Counted from the first letter of the stretch, positions 1-8,778 are shown. The stretch is 64,000 bases of DNA from Brevibacillus sp042683565 (GCF_042683565.1 NZ_JBHUJW010000024.1:1-64000), one strand, 5' to 3'. The notes: a model not told the origin generated them from the sequence alone. A program made the numbers and translations.

Positions 1-49
1 ATCCGTATAATGGATGTCCCGGGCATTCTATTGTCTTTTTTCAGGTTAG

Positions 50-348
50 CGAATCATTCGGAAGGTGAATTCCATTCCTTACTTCAATACTAAGGCATTA
101 GGGATTTTCACAGAAAAAAGTATTTAATAGCCGAGAAGCATTTCAATGAAAGGGATATATATAAAGTCAAAACCACGTACAATCGAAAATTTGGAGAACA
201 CCAGACTAAGGTGATCTTCAACGACGAGAAAAATATTTGTTATGTGTATCTATACATCCAAGGGAGAATAAAACAATATGGTTTTCAAAGCTCAGAAGAG
301 AGCACGACTCCCGACTCTCTTAACAATCCAAAACATATTGAAGAGTGA
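50..348 (+). pseudogene. Degraded 3' end of a small protein gene (DUF3139-like)
   Basis: Coding-like text runs in one frame from about 50 to 118 and continues in another frame from about 119 to a TGA at 346-348. The switch falls in a run of six A at 114-119, so one lost A would explain it. Rejoined, the C-terminal part reads like a short Firmicutes protein with a Tyr/Lys-rich body and a KVKTTYNRKFGEH stretch. It recalls the DUF3139 family, but this is a weak match by eye. No start codon or signal peptide is visible before the window edge. A terminator follows 80 bases later, which fits the end of a former transcription unit. Confidence 0.4.
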
Positions 349-427
349 TTGGTCCAGTACCAGCGCAGCTGACAAAGACGGCAAAGTAGTTTGACGGGTT
401 CCGCCAGCAAAACTACGACAAAAGCAT

Positions 428-464
428 AGCCCTGTCACATAATTTTACGGTGCCAGGGCTTTTT
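428..464 (+). terminator. Rho-independent terminator
   Basis: A perfect 7-bp stem, AGCCCTG at 428-434 with CAGGGCT at 454-460, is followed by a run of T. It ends the plus-strand unit that held the degraded gene just upstream. Confidence 0.6.
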
Positions 465-533
465 CTATCTACGCAGAGCATATGAGAGACTATCCGCGTC
501 AACGTGTCAGAAAGGCTAAAACGCCCCATATAG

Positions 534-635
534 CTACACCCGCTTGCCGTTCAGCGCCAGAGCGACGGTTGCTTCCTGCTCCGCCTTTGATTCAGCCAAC
601 GCTTGTGGCGGCAAGATGACGTATTTCAGTTGCAT
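534..635 (-). CDS. 33-residue ORF trailing the YheC/D cluster
   Basis: ATG at 635-633 lies only 6 bases after the stop of the last YheC/YheD gene, so it could be translated by coupling. The product begins MQLKYVILPPQALAE and ends at a TAG after an NGKRV end. It is hydrophilic and has no membrane segment. The start resembles the short beta-rich N-terminal extension seen in some YheC/D paralogues next door, so it may be the remaining N-terminus of a fifth paralogue cut short by a stop. No continuation of an ATP-grasp domain is visible downstream. The ribosome site is weak (GGGG). A chance ORF cannot be excluded. Confidence 0.35.
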   Translation of the reverse strand: MQLKYVILPPQALAESKAEQEATVALALNGKRV

Positions 636-641
636 GGTTCG

Positions 642-1952
642 TTACCCCGCTACGGTTCCGCGCCCGCTTTGCAGGCGGGATACATACTGTGCGTAATGAA
701 TGAGATTCGCCAGGGAAAGCCTGCGGATCGACGGTTCGTCGAATTTCTCCGGCTTGGCGTTCGCCTCGAAAAACCACAGCTTGCCGTCCTCGGTCAGTCC
801 CAGATCCATTGACATCTCTGCCAAGCCTTCGATTTCCTCGTTGAGAGCACGGGCGAGCGTCAATGCAGCATGGTGGATGTTGGCTTCCATCATCTCGGGG
901 TCTGCCCCGAACAAGTGATGGAGGACCGTTGACAAGGAGATGATCGAGCCGCCCCGGGGGACATGGGTCGTGATGCTCTGCGATCCCGATCTGCGGATGC
1001 CGACGCCTGTCACGCTCCATTCTCCTTTTCCGTTTTTTTGCACGAGGACGCGCACGTCAAACGGTTTGCCCCGATACCGCGCCCGCTTGATTCCTTGCTG
1101 CATGATATATTTTTTTTGCCCAATGTGCCCCATCACGTGATGCCAGACATCCTCCAGGGTGGCAAAGCGGCGGACGATCGCTCTTTGCTCTTTCAGGCGT
1201 TCCAGACGCCACGCGTTATTTTTGTATTCAATCCGCATGATTCCCTCTCCGGCCTTGCCCCGAACCGGCTTCAGATAGACGAAGCGGTGCTCGGAACAAA
1301 AGCTCTGGAAGCGGGCGAGAGTGTCGAGCTTTTTCGTCGCCGGCAAAAACGGCTGGACGCTCGGGTAATTGTCCAGGATTTGAAACAGCTCCTGTTTGTC
1401 AAAAAAACATCGGTTAAACAAGGTGACATTTGGCAAATCGCTGATGCGGGACAGCGTTTTGCGCACTTCCGGACGCTGCTCTGCCTTGCGCGTAGGGATG
1501 CGGTTGTAGACGACGTGGGGAAACGGGAGAATCATCTCCTGCCAGATGTTTTGCCGCTCGTTGTACAGGTAGCCGCGGACCTTTTTCTTCTCCCAGTTGA
1601 TCCCCTGCGGCGTAAAGACGAAAACAAGCGCTCCCCACTTTTTTCCGGACAGGGCGATGTCCTTGAAGTTATCCCGATTTCCCAAGAATGCCGCCCCTTC
1701 ACCGACAGTCAGAATGCCGATCAATGGCCCGAGTCGCACGGAGTTATTGACCATCTTCCAGTTGATCCGGGTGCGGATGCGGCCAGGATGTTGATTGGGC
1801 AAGCCGGTGTACAGCCGCTTGTGATGGGCAAAAGGTCCGAGACTGGCGATCAACGGCCTGCGGGTACGGTTGGCCAGAGCTTGCCGTGGCAGCTGCAGAA
1901 ACCATTTGCCGCTGGGGAGGATGGTCAACCACCCGGAGCGCGATTGAGGCAT
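642..1952 (-). CDS. YheC/YheD family ATP-grasp protein (paralogue 4 of 4)
   Basis: 436 residues. The family (ATPgrasp_YheCD) includes the B. subtilis YheC and YheD proteins associated with the endospore coat; substrate and product are unknown. About 75 N-terminal residues form a beta-rich extension, followed by the family core starting near GPLIGILTV. ATP-grasp hallmarks are visible: FDVRVLVQK at about 298-306, MDLGL near 383, and FEANAKP at 395-401, where the Glu and Asn should bind metal. The ATG is preceded by GGAGGA. It is the fourth of four same-strand paralogues, 42 bases after the third, and is probably cotranscribed with them. Role in spore-coat modification is inferred from the family. 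Confidence 0.85.
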   Translation of the reverse strand: MPQSRSGWLTILPSGKWFLQLPRQALANRTRRPLIASLGPFAHHKRLYTGLPNQHPGRIRTRINWKMVNNSVRLGPLIGILTVGEGAAFLGNRDNFKDIALSGKKWGALVFVFTPQGINWEKKKVRGYLYNERQNIWQEMILPFPHVVYNRIPTRKAEQRPEVRKTLSRISDLPNVTLFNRCFFDKQELFQILDNYPSVQPFLPATKKLDTLARFQSFCSEHRFVYLKPVRGKAGEGIMRIEYKNNAWRLERLKEQRAIVRRFATLEDVWHHVMGHIGQKKYIMQQGIKRARYRGKPFDVRVLVQKNGKGEWSVTGVGIRRSGSQSITTHVPRGGSIISLSTVLHHLFGADPEMMEANIHHAALTLARALNEEIEGLAEMSMDLGLTEDGKLWFFEANAKPEKFDEPSIRRLSLANLIHYAQYVSRLQSGRGTVAG

Positions 1953-1994
1953 GGGTGTTCCTCCTTCCTGAAAAAACGGTGCTGATTGTGTGGA

Positions 1995-3368
1995 TCAAAA
2001 GTTTGCCAGATAGCAGCTGTAATCGACGAGCAGCTTGCGGGATTCGTAGTCTGCCTGCTTGAGCCGCGCGTGCTTGAAGATGGAGCGGCCCGGCTTGGAG
2101 TTGGCTTCAAACATCCAGACGTGGCCGTGCGTGTCGATCCCCATGTCAAGCCCCAACTCGCCCAGATCGATGCCCTTTGCCAGTTCGATGGCGGTAGCGA
2201 GACGGATGGCCGCGTCGGATATGCGCTCGGCGATCAGCGTCTTTTGTCGGCCAAAGAGGTGCTGGAGCAAATCGTCGCCGGGAATGACTGTACCGCCCGT
2301 ACGCACGTGCGTCGTCACGCTGCCGGAACCCGCCACCTTGGCAGCGGTGCAGGAGACGACCCATTTGTTCTGCTGGTTTTTATGCAAGTGGACGCGGAAG
2401 TCGAAGGGACGACCGTGGAAGGTCATCAACGGAATCCCTTGCTGGGCCAGATAGGAGCTGACCCGGCGGTTGCGAAACACGTGCTGGTAGAGAGCGGAGA
2501 GCTTGGTGAAATGCCGTTTGACGTTGCCGCTGCCGGTGTGATAGGAGGCCTCATAGCCGGAGCCGGTGCGGACGACCTTGACAATGCCGTAGCCAAGGCT
2601 TCCGTTCTTCGGTTTCAGGTAGACAATCGGGTATTTGCGGATGAGATTGCGCACCGTTTGCAAGGTGGGGGAGGTGTACGTTTCGGGAATGTGTTCGTTG
2701 ACCTCGGGATTCGGATACAGCAGCTGATGGACGCCCCATTTGTTGAAAAAGCCCTGGTTGAACATCGGCAGATTCGGGTAGCTCGCCAGCTTGTATTTAA
2801 ACTCGCGGACGGCCTCGTGTTTCTCGGCGGAACGGGAAGGGATGCGGTCGTAAATCACGTCAGGCAGCGCCGTTTTCCTTTTTTTCCAGAGGTACCCTCC
2901 CTGCTTTCCTTTGCGCAAAAACCACGCGTATACTTCGTTTTTCGACCAGTCTACATCGTGTGGAGAGAAGATGTAGTAAAAGACGCCCTTTCCTTCCTGC
3001 GCCTGCAGCAGTTTCTGGAAGAACGATGTGCGCTGCCCGATCGGATTGCGGGAATCATGGCGAATGCCTGTCGTGACGATTCCGATCGCAGGCCCGATGC
3101 GGAGTGTTTCTCCCTCGCGTTTGAGGTTGATCAAGCCGGCGTGGGGAATGCACAGCTCTTCTTGCAGCAGGCTGGTGATTTTGACGACATTTCCGTCGGG
3201 ATTGCGCCTGTCTTGCAGTACAGTGGCACCGGCTTCCTTTTTCCCCAGCGTGATCGTAATTTTTTGGCGGGGGCGGAGTTGGAGCTGCTGGATGAGATTG
3301 ACCGGCAGGATGATCCCGTAGACATGGGGATGGGGGAGGAAGCGGAGTCGCACTCGGGTTGTTTCCAT
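1995..3368 (-). CDS. YheC/YheD family ATP-grasp protein (paralogue 3 of 4)
   Basis: 457 residues. It has an N-terminal extension of about 90 residues (VRLRFLPHPHVYGIILP...), then the YheC/D core with GPAIGIVTTG, VIYDRIPSR, PIVYLKPKNGSLGYGI (probable ATP-contact segment), FDFRVHLHKN and a metal-binding end, LDMGID...WMFEANSKPGR. The start ATG has AGGAGG 8 bases upstream, inside the end of the preceding gene; only 2 bases separate that gene's stop from this start, so translation is probably coupled. Likely the same operon and spore-linked role as its neighbours. The four copies are clearly diverged from each other, so this is not a recent duplication. Confidence 0.85.
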   Translation of the reverse strand: METTRVRLRFLPHPHVYGIILPVNLIQQLQLRPRQKITITLGKKEAGATVLQDRRNPDGNVVKITSLLQEELCIPHAGLINLKREGETLRIGPAIGIVTTGIRHDSRNPIGQRTSFFQKLLQAQEGKGVFYYIFSPHDVDWSKNEVYAWFLRKGKQGGYLWKKRKTALPDVIYDRIPSRSAEKHEAVREFKYKLASYPNLPMFNQGFFNKWGVHQLLYPNPEVNEHIPETYTSPTLQTVRNLIRKYPIVYLKPKNGSLGYGIVKVVRTGSGYEASYHTGSGNVKRHFTKLSALYQHVFRNRRVSSYLAQQGIPLMTFHGRPFDFRVHLHKNQQNKWVVSCTAAKVAGSGSVTTHVRTGGTVIPGDDLLQHLFGRQKTLIAERISDAAIRLATAIELAKGIDLGELGLDMGIDTHGHVWMFEANSKPGRSIFKHARLKQADYESRKLLVDYSCYLANF

Positions 3369-3370
3369 GC

Positions 3371-4462
3371 TTAGTAACCTCCTACACGCTCTTTCATGAG
3401 ATAGTGGGCATAACGAACAGGCTGGGTGATGGAATGGAGCTGTGCAGCTGGATCGTTGATCATGGTGAAGACGGTGCGGCCCGGTCTGCTGTTCACTTCG
3501 ATGATCCAGACATTGCCTGCCGTGTCGATGCCGACATCGATCCCGAGCTCTACCAGTCTGCCGTGGGATTGCTCGAGAAAACGGGGCAGCTCTCCTGCAA
3601 GCCAGTCAATCGTCTGTTCGATCCTTGCCTGCATCGCCGGTTTGTAGTGGCGCGCCAGAAAAGGAGAGAGCGGGACGGCTTTGCCTCCGCCGTGCAAATT
3701 GGAGGTAATGCTGCGTTTGTCGCCGATGCGTACAGCCTTGCCGGTCGTTTCCCATTCTCCCTGCCCGTTTTTTTGGACCAGCACACGGACGTCGAACGGC
3801 GAGCCATCCGGCGTATGCAGCTCGAGGTAGGGCTGAACGAGAAACTTTCGTCCGGAAGTAAAGGCCGTGACGAATCGTTTCAGCCCGCCCGGCTCCCGGA
3901 CGATGCGGCGAAACGGCTGGTTTTCCCTGGTTCGCCCGCTGATTTCGTAGCCGGCATTGCGCTCCCGGATGCGCGCGACGCCGATTCCGTGGGTTCCCGC
4001 CATCGGTTTGATGACGGCCGCGCCGTACTTTTCCAATGTATCCGCGAGCGCCGAATAGGTGAAAAGCTCCGTTGGCGGCAGCAGGCGAGACAGCTTCTCC
4101 GAGCGCAAAAGCATCTGGTGCACCTGCCATTTGCCGGACAGGCCGTGCCCTAAAAAGGTAATGTTGCGATCTTTTTGCAACTTCTCCACAAATGGTTTAT
4201 AGTGACGGTAAGCTGGGCCGACAAAGCAGCGGTCGTACACGAAGGCCGGCAACGGAAACGTGTCCGCCTGCCAGGCCCCATTCCGGTATTCAAAGCCCGG
4301 TACCGTTCGGGTAGAAAAATTGACTCGCCTTGGCGAAAACACAAACACGCGGATGCCATGCTTGCGTCCGATTAGCGTCAGTTTTTTGTAATAGCCTTTG
4401 TCGATAAAGTGGGAGCCTTGGCAGCGCGTCATGATGCCCAGGCTTCTCTGATTTGCTGTCAT
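3371..4462 (-). CDS. YheC/YheD family ATP-grasp protein (paralogue 2 of 4), short form
   Basis: 363 residues from ATG 4462. The reading frame stays open much further upstream, but that part is antisense-like low-complexity text overlapping the preceding gene. The chosen ATG has AAGGTGA 5-7 bases before it and places the family core (RSLGIMTRCQGS) at the N-terminus. Unlike the other three paralogues it lacks the N-terminal extension. The ATP-grasp elements are intact: AAVIKPMAGTHGIGVARI, FDVRVLVQKNGQGEW, LGIDVGIDTAGNVWIIEVNSRPGR. Its start is 5 bases after the stop of paralogue 1. The missing extension suggests that domain is dispensable for catalysis. Confidence 0.85.
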   Translation of the reverse strand: MTANQRSLGIMTRCQGSHFIDKGYYKKLTLIGRKHGIRVFVFSPRRVNFSTRTVPGFEYRNGAWQADTFPLPAFVYDRCFVGPAYRHYKPFVEKLQKDRNITFLGHGLSGKWQVHQMLLRSEKLSRLLPPTELFTYSALADTLEKYGAAVIKPMAGTHGIGVARIRERNAGYEISGRTRENQPFRRIVREPGGLKRFVTAFTSGRKFLVQPYLELHTPDGSPFDVRVLVQKNGQGEWETTGKAVRIGDKRSITSNLHGGGKAVPLSPFLARHYKPAMQARIEQTIDWLAGELPRFLEQSHGRLVELGIDVGIDTAGNVWIIEVNSRPGRTVFTMINDPAAQLHSITQPVRYAHYLMKERVGGY

Positions 4463-4467
4463 GTAGG

Positions 4468-5880
4468 TCACCTTCGCCTGTTTTTCTTGGCTGTTGGTTT
4501 TGCTTTGGCTGACCGGGGAAAACCGCTGACATACGCTGCGTAATCCAGCATGCGCACGACGGAGGGGCGAGCGCGTCGGGGAGGAGCTTCCACACCCTCC
4601 GGCAGAGGAATGGTATTCGTCGTCTTGGAAGGCTTGCTGTTGACCTCCAGCAGCCATACCCGGCCGCGTACGTCCACGCCGAGATCGACGCCGAACTCTG
4701 CGTAATGTCCGGTCAGCGCTTGTTCCAGCAGCACGGACAGCTTCAGCGCTACGGCTCGCAGCGTCCCGGGGGTAGGGCGAACCGTGCCCGCCCACGGCCC
4801 GCAAAGGCGCAGAGCCTGCTGCGGCGGCAGCATCGTACCGCCCCGGGACACATTCGAGACAATCCGGTTTTGCCCCACGCGCGCCACCATGGAGGTGACC
4901 GCCCATTCTCCTTTGCGGTCCTTTTGCACCAGGACGCGGAAATCGGTGGGACGGTTCTGGATGCCGATGAGCGGCAGGCCTTGCTGGAGCAGGTAAGTCG
5001 TGCCTTTTGTCTGTCGGGTGAGGTACTGATGCAGCCCGGTAATGCTGGAGAAGGTTTTGCTCATACCGCCTGGCCGGGCGAGCTGGTAGCCACTCTCCGT
5101 CTTGCGCAGCCGGATGATTCCCCGCCCCATGCTGCCGTTTGCCGGTTTCGCGTAAACCGTGCGATAGGAGGCCAGCATATTTTTCACGTCGTCCAGACTT
5201 TGGTAGCGGACTGTGCGGGGGAGGTGAGCTGCCGCTTCTTCCTGGTTTTCCAGGGCGGAGTGGACGTGCCACTTATTCAAAAACTGTTCGTTAAAAAACG
5301 GGATGTTGGCGTCTTTGCAGCGTTGAACCCATTGGGCCATCTGCTCGCTCCGCTCGCGCTGCCTGGACACGAGACGGTTGTAGATGCACTGGGGGAGCGG
5401 CAAAATCCGCTGTCGCCAGACGCCGCCCTTTCGCACGAGGCCGCGCACGATACCGGCATCCCAATTGACATCCTGAAGCCGAAATGCGCAAACGATACCG
5501 CCGCGTTTCCGGCAAATATCAGCTGTCTCATTGAAAAATGCGGTCAGCGGCCCAAAAGGGGATTGCGGAAACTGCGCGTTGTACGCAGAAACGAGAATGC
5601 CGACATAAGGGCCAAAGACGAGAGACTGCTGGTTCGCCTGGTAACTGGCCAGCAGAGGGACTCCCGCAGGCAGATGCAGCGCCTGGGCGATGGCGGGGCG
5701 GATGAGCGTGCTGCCGCTGCGATCCATGCTGCTTACGCGGGCGCGAACCTGTTTGCTTCCAAACTGGACGGTGAGGGTAGACGATGAGAGATTCCATTTG
5801 CGCATGTGCGCCTGGGGCAGGTAAAGGTCTACTTCCGATTTTGGCTCGTATGGTTGAACGATGGTTGGAACGTAAGACAT
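4468..5880 (-). CDS. YheC/YheD family ATP-grasp protein (paralogue 1 of 4)
   Basis: 470 residues from ATG 5880 (AAGGGG 6 bases upstream); an in-frame ATG at 5904 exists but has no better ribosome site. An extension of about 90 residues (VDLYLPQAHMRKW...) precedes the YheC/D core. Core motifs: GPYVGILV, CIYNRLVSRQRE, YAKPANGSMGRGIIRL, TDFRVLVQKDRKGEW, VDLGVDVRGRVWLLEVNSKPS. The C-terminus is a basic tail (AKPTAKKNRRR), which the other copies lack and which could bind an acidic partner or polymer. First gene of the minus-strand cluster, divergent from yheB, the same neighbour the family has in B. subtilis. Confidence 0.85.
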   Translation of the reverse strand: MSYVPTIVQPYEPKSEVDLYLPQAHMRKWNLSSSTLTVQFGSKQVRARVSSMDRSGSTLIRPAIAQALHLPAGVPLLASYQANQQSLVFGPYVGILVSAYNAQFPQSPFGPLTAFFNETADICRKRGGIVCAFRLQDVNWDAGIVRGLVRKGGVWRQRILPLPQCIYNRLVSRQRERSEQMAQWVQRCKDANIPFFNEQFLNKWHVHSALENQEEAAAHLPRTVRYQSLDDVKNMLASYRTVYAKPANGSMGRGIIRLRKTESGYQLARPGGMSKTFSSITGLHQYLTRQTKGTTYLLQQGLPLIGIQNRPTDFRVLVQKDRKGEWAVTSMVARVGQNRIVSNVSRGGTMLPPQQALRLCGPWAGTVRPTPGTLRAVALKLSVLLEQALTGHYAEFGVDLGVDVRGRVWLLEVNSKPSKTTNTIPLPEGVEAPPRRARPSVVRMLDYAAYVSGFPRSAKAKPTAKKNRRR

Positions 5881-5973
5881 GGGTATCCCCTTCCCATCAG
5901 GCATGAAGTTAGTCTATGGTATGAGTAGGGAAATGGTTTGGTTCCTAGCACGGAAGAGAGGTAGTTAGTATTT

Positions 5974-7131
5974 ATGAATGTTTGGATGTTTTTGTTAAAC
6001 GTCGCGGTAGGCTCTGCGATCGGCGGGGTGACCAATGAGCTGGCGATCCGGATGCTTTTTCGCCCGCTGAAGCCTTGGTATATCGGGCGGTGGCGTGTTC
6101 CCTTCACGCCCGGACTCATCCCTGGCAGGCGGGATGACATCGCGATACAAATGGGCAGATTGGTAGAAGAGCATCTGCTCACGACAGAAGGGGTAAAGCG
6201 GGCGCTTACCCAGAGCGGGCTGGAACAGCAGCTCGCAGAGTGGATCGACCGCGTGGCCCGCGAATGGATGACGGACGAGCAATGCGTGCGCGAGGTGCTG
6301 CTGTCGGCTGTCCCGCAGGTGTTTTCGGAGGATGGCAGCTGGAGCGAGTCCCTTCGCCGTCCCGTACTACTGCACTGGCAGTCATTCGTGGACCGCATCC
6401 TCGAGGAACAGGCAGCCAGACCGTTGCGCCAGCTGATCCCCGCAGCAGGACGGGAACGCCTGGACGCAGCTGTGGATACGGTGAGCGGGCTGCTCTTGCA
6501 GCGGCTGCGCGACTATTTGCACTCACCCGAGGGGCTGGAGGCGGCGCAGTCGTTGATACGCGGCATGTTCGGCGGCGGAGGGGGCATGTTTGGCGGCCTT
6601 GTCGGCATGTTTCTCGGAGATGACAAGATCGTCGGCAAGCTGCTGACCCATGTCGATGACATCCTGCAAAAACCGGAGTTGACGCAAAGGCTGCGCCAAC
6701 TGCTGTGCGCCGAGCTGGACAGGTTGCTGGATAAAAACATAGGCGAGATCGCAGCGTGGATCGGCCGCAGCCAGATCGAGGACTGGTCCCGGGCCGTGTT
6801 CGCGAAGCTGGAGGAGAGAAGCCTGAAGCTGGTGGACATGCCGCTCTCCCGTTTGACCGCGCCGATTCAGGAGGCTGTTTCGACGCAGCTCGTCCCCCGC
6901 GTGGCGAAATGGATGGTAGAGTCGCTTGCGAGAAACGTAGAGCGCATTTTCCAGAGGCTGGCGATCCGCGAGATCGTGACGCGCCAGGTAGACAGCTTCC
7001 CGATTGAGAGAATCGAAGAAATCGTCCTTGGCATATCAGGCCGGGAGTTTCGCATGATTACACTGCTCGGTTTCATTCTGGGCGGGATCATCGGGGTCAT
7101 CCAGAGCTTGCTCTCCATCTGGTTGGGGTAG
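5974..7131 (+). CDS. yheB: YheB family membrane protein (DUF445)
   Basis: 385 residues. DUF445 proteins are membrane-anchored with a long cytoplasmic helical middle; their function is unknown. The N-terminus (MNVWMFLLNVAVGSAIGGVTNELAIRMLF) and C-terminus (TLLGFILGGIIGVIQSLLSIWL) are the two hydrophobic segments, with amphipathic helices between them, and the typical RPLKPWYIGRWRVPFTPGLIPGRRDDIA segment near residue 30-56 is present. A Gly-rich stretch, GGGGGMFGGLVGMF, lies near residue 200. It is divergent from the yheC/D array, with only about 90 bases between the starts. The pairing of yheB with yheC/D is conserved with B. subtilis, which suggests a shared sporulation-related role (inference). 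Confidence 0.85.
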   Translation: MNVWMFLLNVAVGSAIGGVTNELAIRMLFRPLKPWYIGRWRVPFTPGLIPGRRDDIAIQMGRLVEEHLLTTEGVKRALTQSGLEQQLAEWIDRVAREWMTDEQCVREVLLSAVPQVFSEDGSWSESLRRPVLLHWQSFVDRILEEQAARPLRQLIPAAGRERLDAAVDTVSGLLLQRLRDYLHSPEGLEAAQSLIRGMFGGGGGMFGGLVGMFLGDDKIVGKLLTHVDDILQKPELTQRLRQLLCAELDRLLDKNIGEIAAWIGRSQIEDWSRAVFAKLEERSLKLVDMPLSRLTAPIQEAVSTQLVPRVAKWMVESLARNVERIFQRLAIREIVTRQVDSFPIERIEEIVLGISGREFRMITLLGFILGGIIGVIQSLLSIWLG

Positions 7132-7235
7132 CAAAACTGAAACGAAACTGTAAAATCCTTGTAATATTCCTGTAATATAAGAAGGATAAGATAAAAGCAC
7201 GATGAAAAACCCCCTTAATGATATACTTTCGTTTT

Positions 7236-7266
7236 GGTAGCTCGATAAAAGCTACCCTTTTTTTTT
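7236..7266 (+). terminator. Rho-independent terminator after yheB
   Basis: GGTAGC at 7236-7241 pairs with GCTACC at 7251-7256 and is followed by nine T. It separates yheB from ytoI. Confidence 0.8.
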
Positions 7267-7342
7267 GCCTCGCCTTCGGGTATATTGTTCCAAGGAGCCA
7301 GTATGTGGAACGGATGGGAGACCAGGAAGGGGGAAGAGCGAC

Positions 7343-8653
7343 GTGGCAACAAAACACGAACAAATCTTGCAATATATCGATCGCCTTCCGATCGGCTCAA
7401 AGATATCGGTACGGCAAATTGCCAAAGACCTGGACGTGAGCGAGGGAACGGCATACCGTGCCATCAAGGAAGCGGAGACACAAGGATACGTCAGCACCAT
7501 TGAGCGCGTCGGCACGGTGCGGATCGAGAAAAAACAAAAGGAAAACATAGAGCGGCTTACGTTTGCGGAAGTGGTCAACATCGTCGACGGCCATGTTCTG
7601 GGCGGCCGGGAAGGCTTGCACAAGACGCTGAACAAATTCGTCATCGGCGCAATGCAGCTGGAAGCGATGATGCGCTACATCGACGCGGGCAGCCTGTTGA
7701 TCGTGGGGAACCGCTACCAGGCGCACAAAATCGCCCTGCAGCAAGGGGCAGCGGTGCTGATTACCGGCGGCTTCGACACGAGCGAGGAAACCAAGCAGCT
7801 GGCAGACCGTCTCGCGCTGCCGATCATCTCGTCCAGCTACGACACCTTTACCGTCGCGTCCATGATCAACCGGGCCATCTACGACCGGCTGATCAAAAAA
7901 GAGATCGTCATGGTCGAGGACGTGCTGAAGCCGCTGGCGGAGACGCCGGTCCTGCTGCCGACCGACCCTGTCGCCAAGTGGCATCAGTACACGGAGCTGT
8001 ATCAGGACACCCGCTTTCCCGTCGTGGATGAGCAGATGCGCCTGATCGGGATCGTGACCTCCAAGGACATCATCGGCCACGAGGAAACAGCGACGATCGA
8101 CAAAGTCATGACCAAAAACCCGATCACCACCTCTCCGCGGGTGTCGGTGGCGTCGTCGGCGCATATGATGGTCTGGGAAGGGATCGAACTGCTGCCCGTG
8201 GTGGACAATCACCGCAAGCTGGTCGGCGTCCTCAGCCGCAACGACGTGCTGAAGGCGCTGCAGTACACGGCCAAGCAGCCGCAGATGAGCGAGACGTTCC
8301 CGAATCTGATCATGTCCCACTTCCGCGAGGAGCGTAAAGGGGATGAACTGGTTTACCTGGGTGAAGTGTCGCCGCAGATGACCAACCACCTTGGGACGAT
8401 CGCCAGCGGGATCATGACCACGGTGATGGTCGAGGCTGCTTGTAACTTGCTGCGCCTGCACCGTAGAGGAGACATGGTCCCGGAAAACGTCACGGTCTAC
8501 TTCATCAAGCCTGTGCAGATGGAGAGCCAGATCGAGGTGCAGCCGCGCCTGCTCGACATCAGCCGCCGCTTCGGCAAAGTGGAGGTATCCGTCTACCACG
8601 GCGAGCAGCAGGTCGGCCAGGCAATGGTGACGGCGCAAATCATCGAGCGGTAA
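7343..8653 (+). CDS. ytoI: YtoI-like DRTGG/CBS-domain transcriptional regulator
   Basis: 436 residues from GTG 7343, chosen because the sequence from there (ATKHEQILQYIDRLP) matches the known start of YtoI and a GGAAGGGGG ribosome site lies upstream. Order of domains: winged helix of GntR type (about 1-65, VRQIAKDLDVSEGTAYRAI), DRTGG domain (about 75-180), two CBS domains (about 190-310, with SKDIIGHEE and LSRNDVLK ends), and a hot-dog thioesterase-like C-terminal domain (about 330-436). CBS pairs usually bind adenine nucleotides, so it may sense cell energy state. The regulon is unknown. Same position next to ytpI as in B. subtilis. Confidence 0.85.
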   Translation: MATKHEQILQYIDRLPIGSKISVRQIAKDLDVSEGTAYRAIKEAETQGYVSTIERVGTVRIEKKQKENIERLTFAEVVNIVDGHVLGGREGLHKTLNKFVIGAMQLEAMMRYIDAGSLLIVGNRYQAHKIALQQGAAVLITGGFDTSEETKQLADRLALPIISSSYDTFTVASMINRAIYDRLIKKEIVMVEDVLKPLAETPVLLPTDPVAKWHQYTELYQDTRFPVVDEQMRLIGIVTSKDIIGHEETATIDKVMTKNPITTSPRVSVASSAHMMVWEGIELLPVVDNHRKLVGVLSRNDVLKALQYTAKQPQMSETFPNLIMSHFREERKGDELVYLGEVSPQMTNHLGTIASGIMTTVMVEAACNLLRLHRRGDMVPENVTVYFIKPVQMESQIEVQPRLLDISRRFGKVEVSVYHGEQQVGQAMVTAQIIER

Positions 8654-8675
8654 AGCAGGGAAACATGTAAAAAAG

Positions 8676-8720
8676 AAAAGGCCAACCAGACATTTTTGCT
8701 TGCGTCTGGTTGGCCTTTTT
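8676..8720. terminator. Strong hairpin terminator after ytoI
   Basis: AAAAGGCCAACCAGAC at 8676-8691 pairs with GTCTGGTTGGCCTTTTT at 8704-8720. There are T runs on both sides, so it can act in either direction. Confidence 0.85.
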
Positions 8721-8727
8721 GCTCAGC

Positions 8728-8778
8728 TTGACAAGAAAAGGAAGACTGCTTATCATCCAATTAGATAAATTACTAATT
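8728..8778 (+). promoter_or_regulatory. Promoter and palindromic operator of the ArsR-type gene
   Basis: TTGACA (8728-8733), a 17-base spacer and TATCAT (8751-8756) form a near-ideal vegetative promoter. It is followed at once by AATTAGATAAATTACTAATT (8759-8778), whose 6-bp arms AATTAG/CTAATT are perfect inverses around an 8-base centre. The palindrome covers the expected transcription start, where a bound repressor would block RNA polymerase. The downstream gene encodes a winged-helix repressor, so autoregulation is likely but inferred. Confidence 0.7.

Noticed and set aside
963..3374. Long plus-strand open frames over the YheC/D genes
   Set aside because: They are shadows of GC-rich minus-strand genes; the products have no motifs and the opposite frames encode clear ATP-grasp proteins.
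4463..5272. Upstream extension of the short YheC/D paralogue
   Set aside because: The added 270 residues are Arg/Pro/Ala-rich antisense-like text overlapping a real gene; the ATG at 4462 has a ribosome site and the family start.
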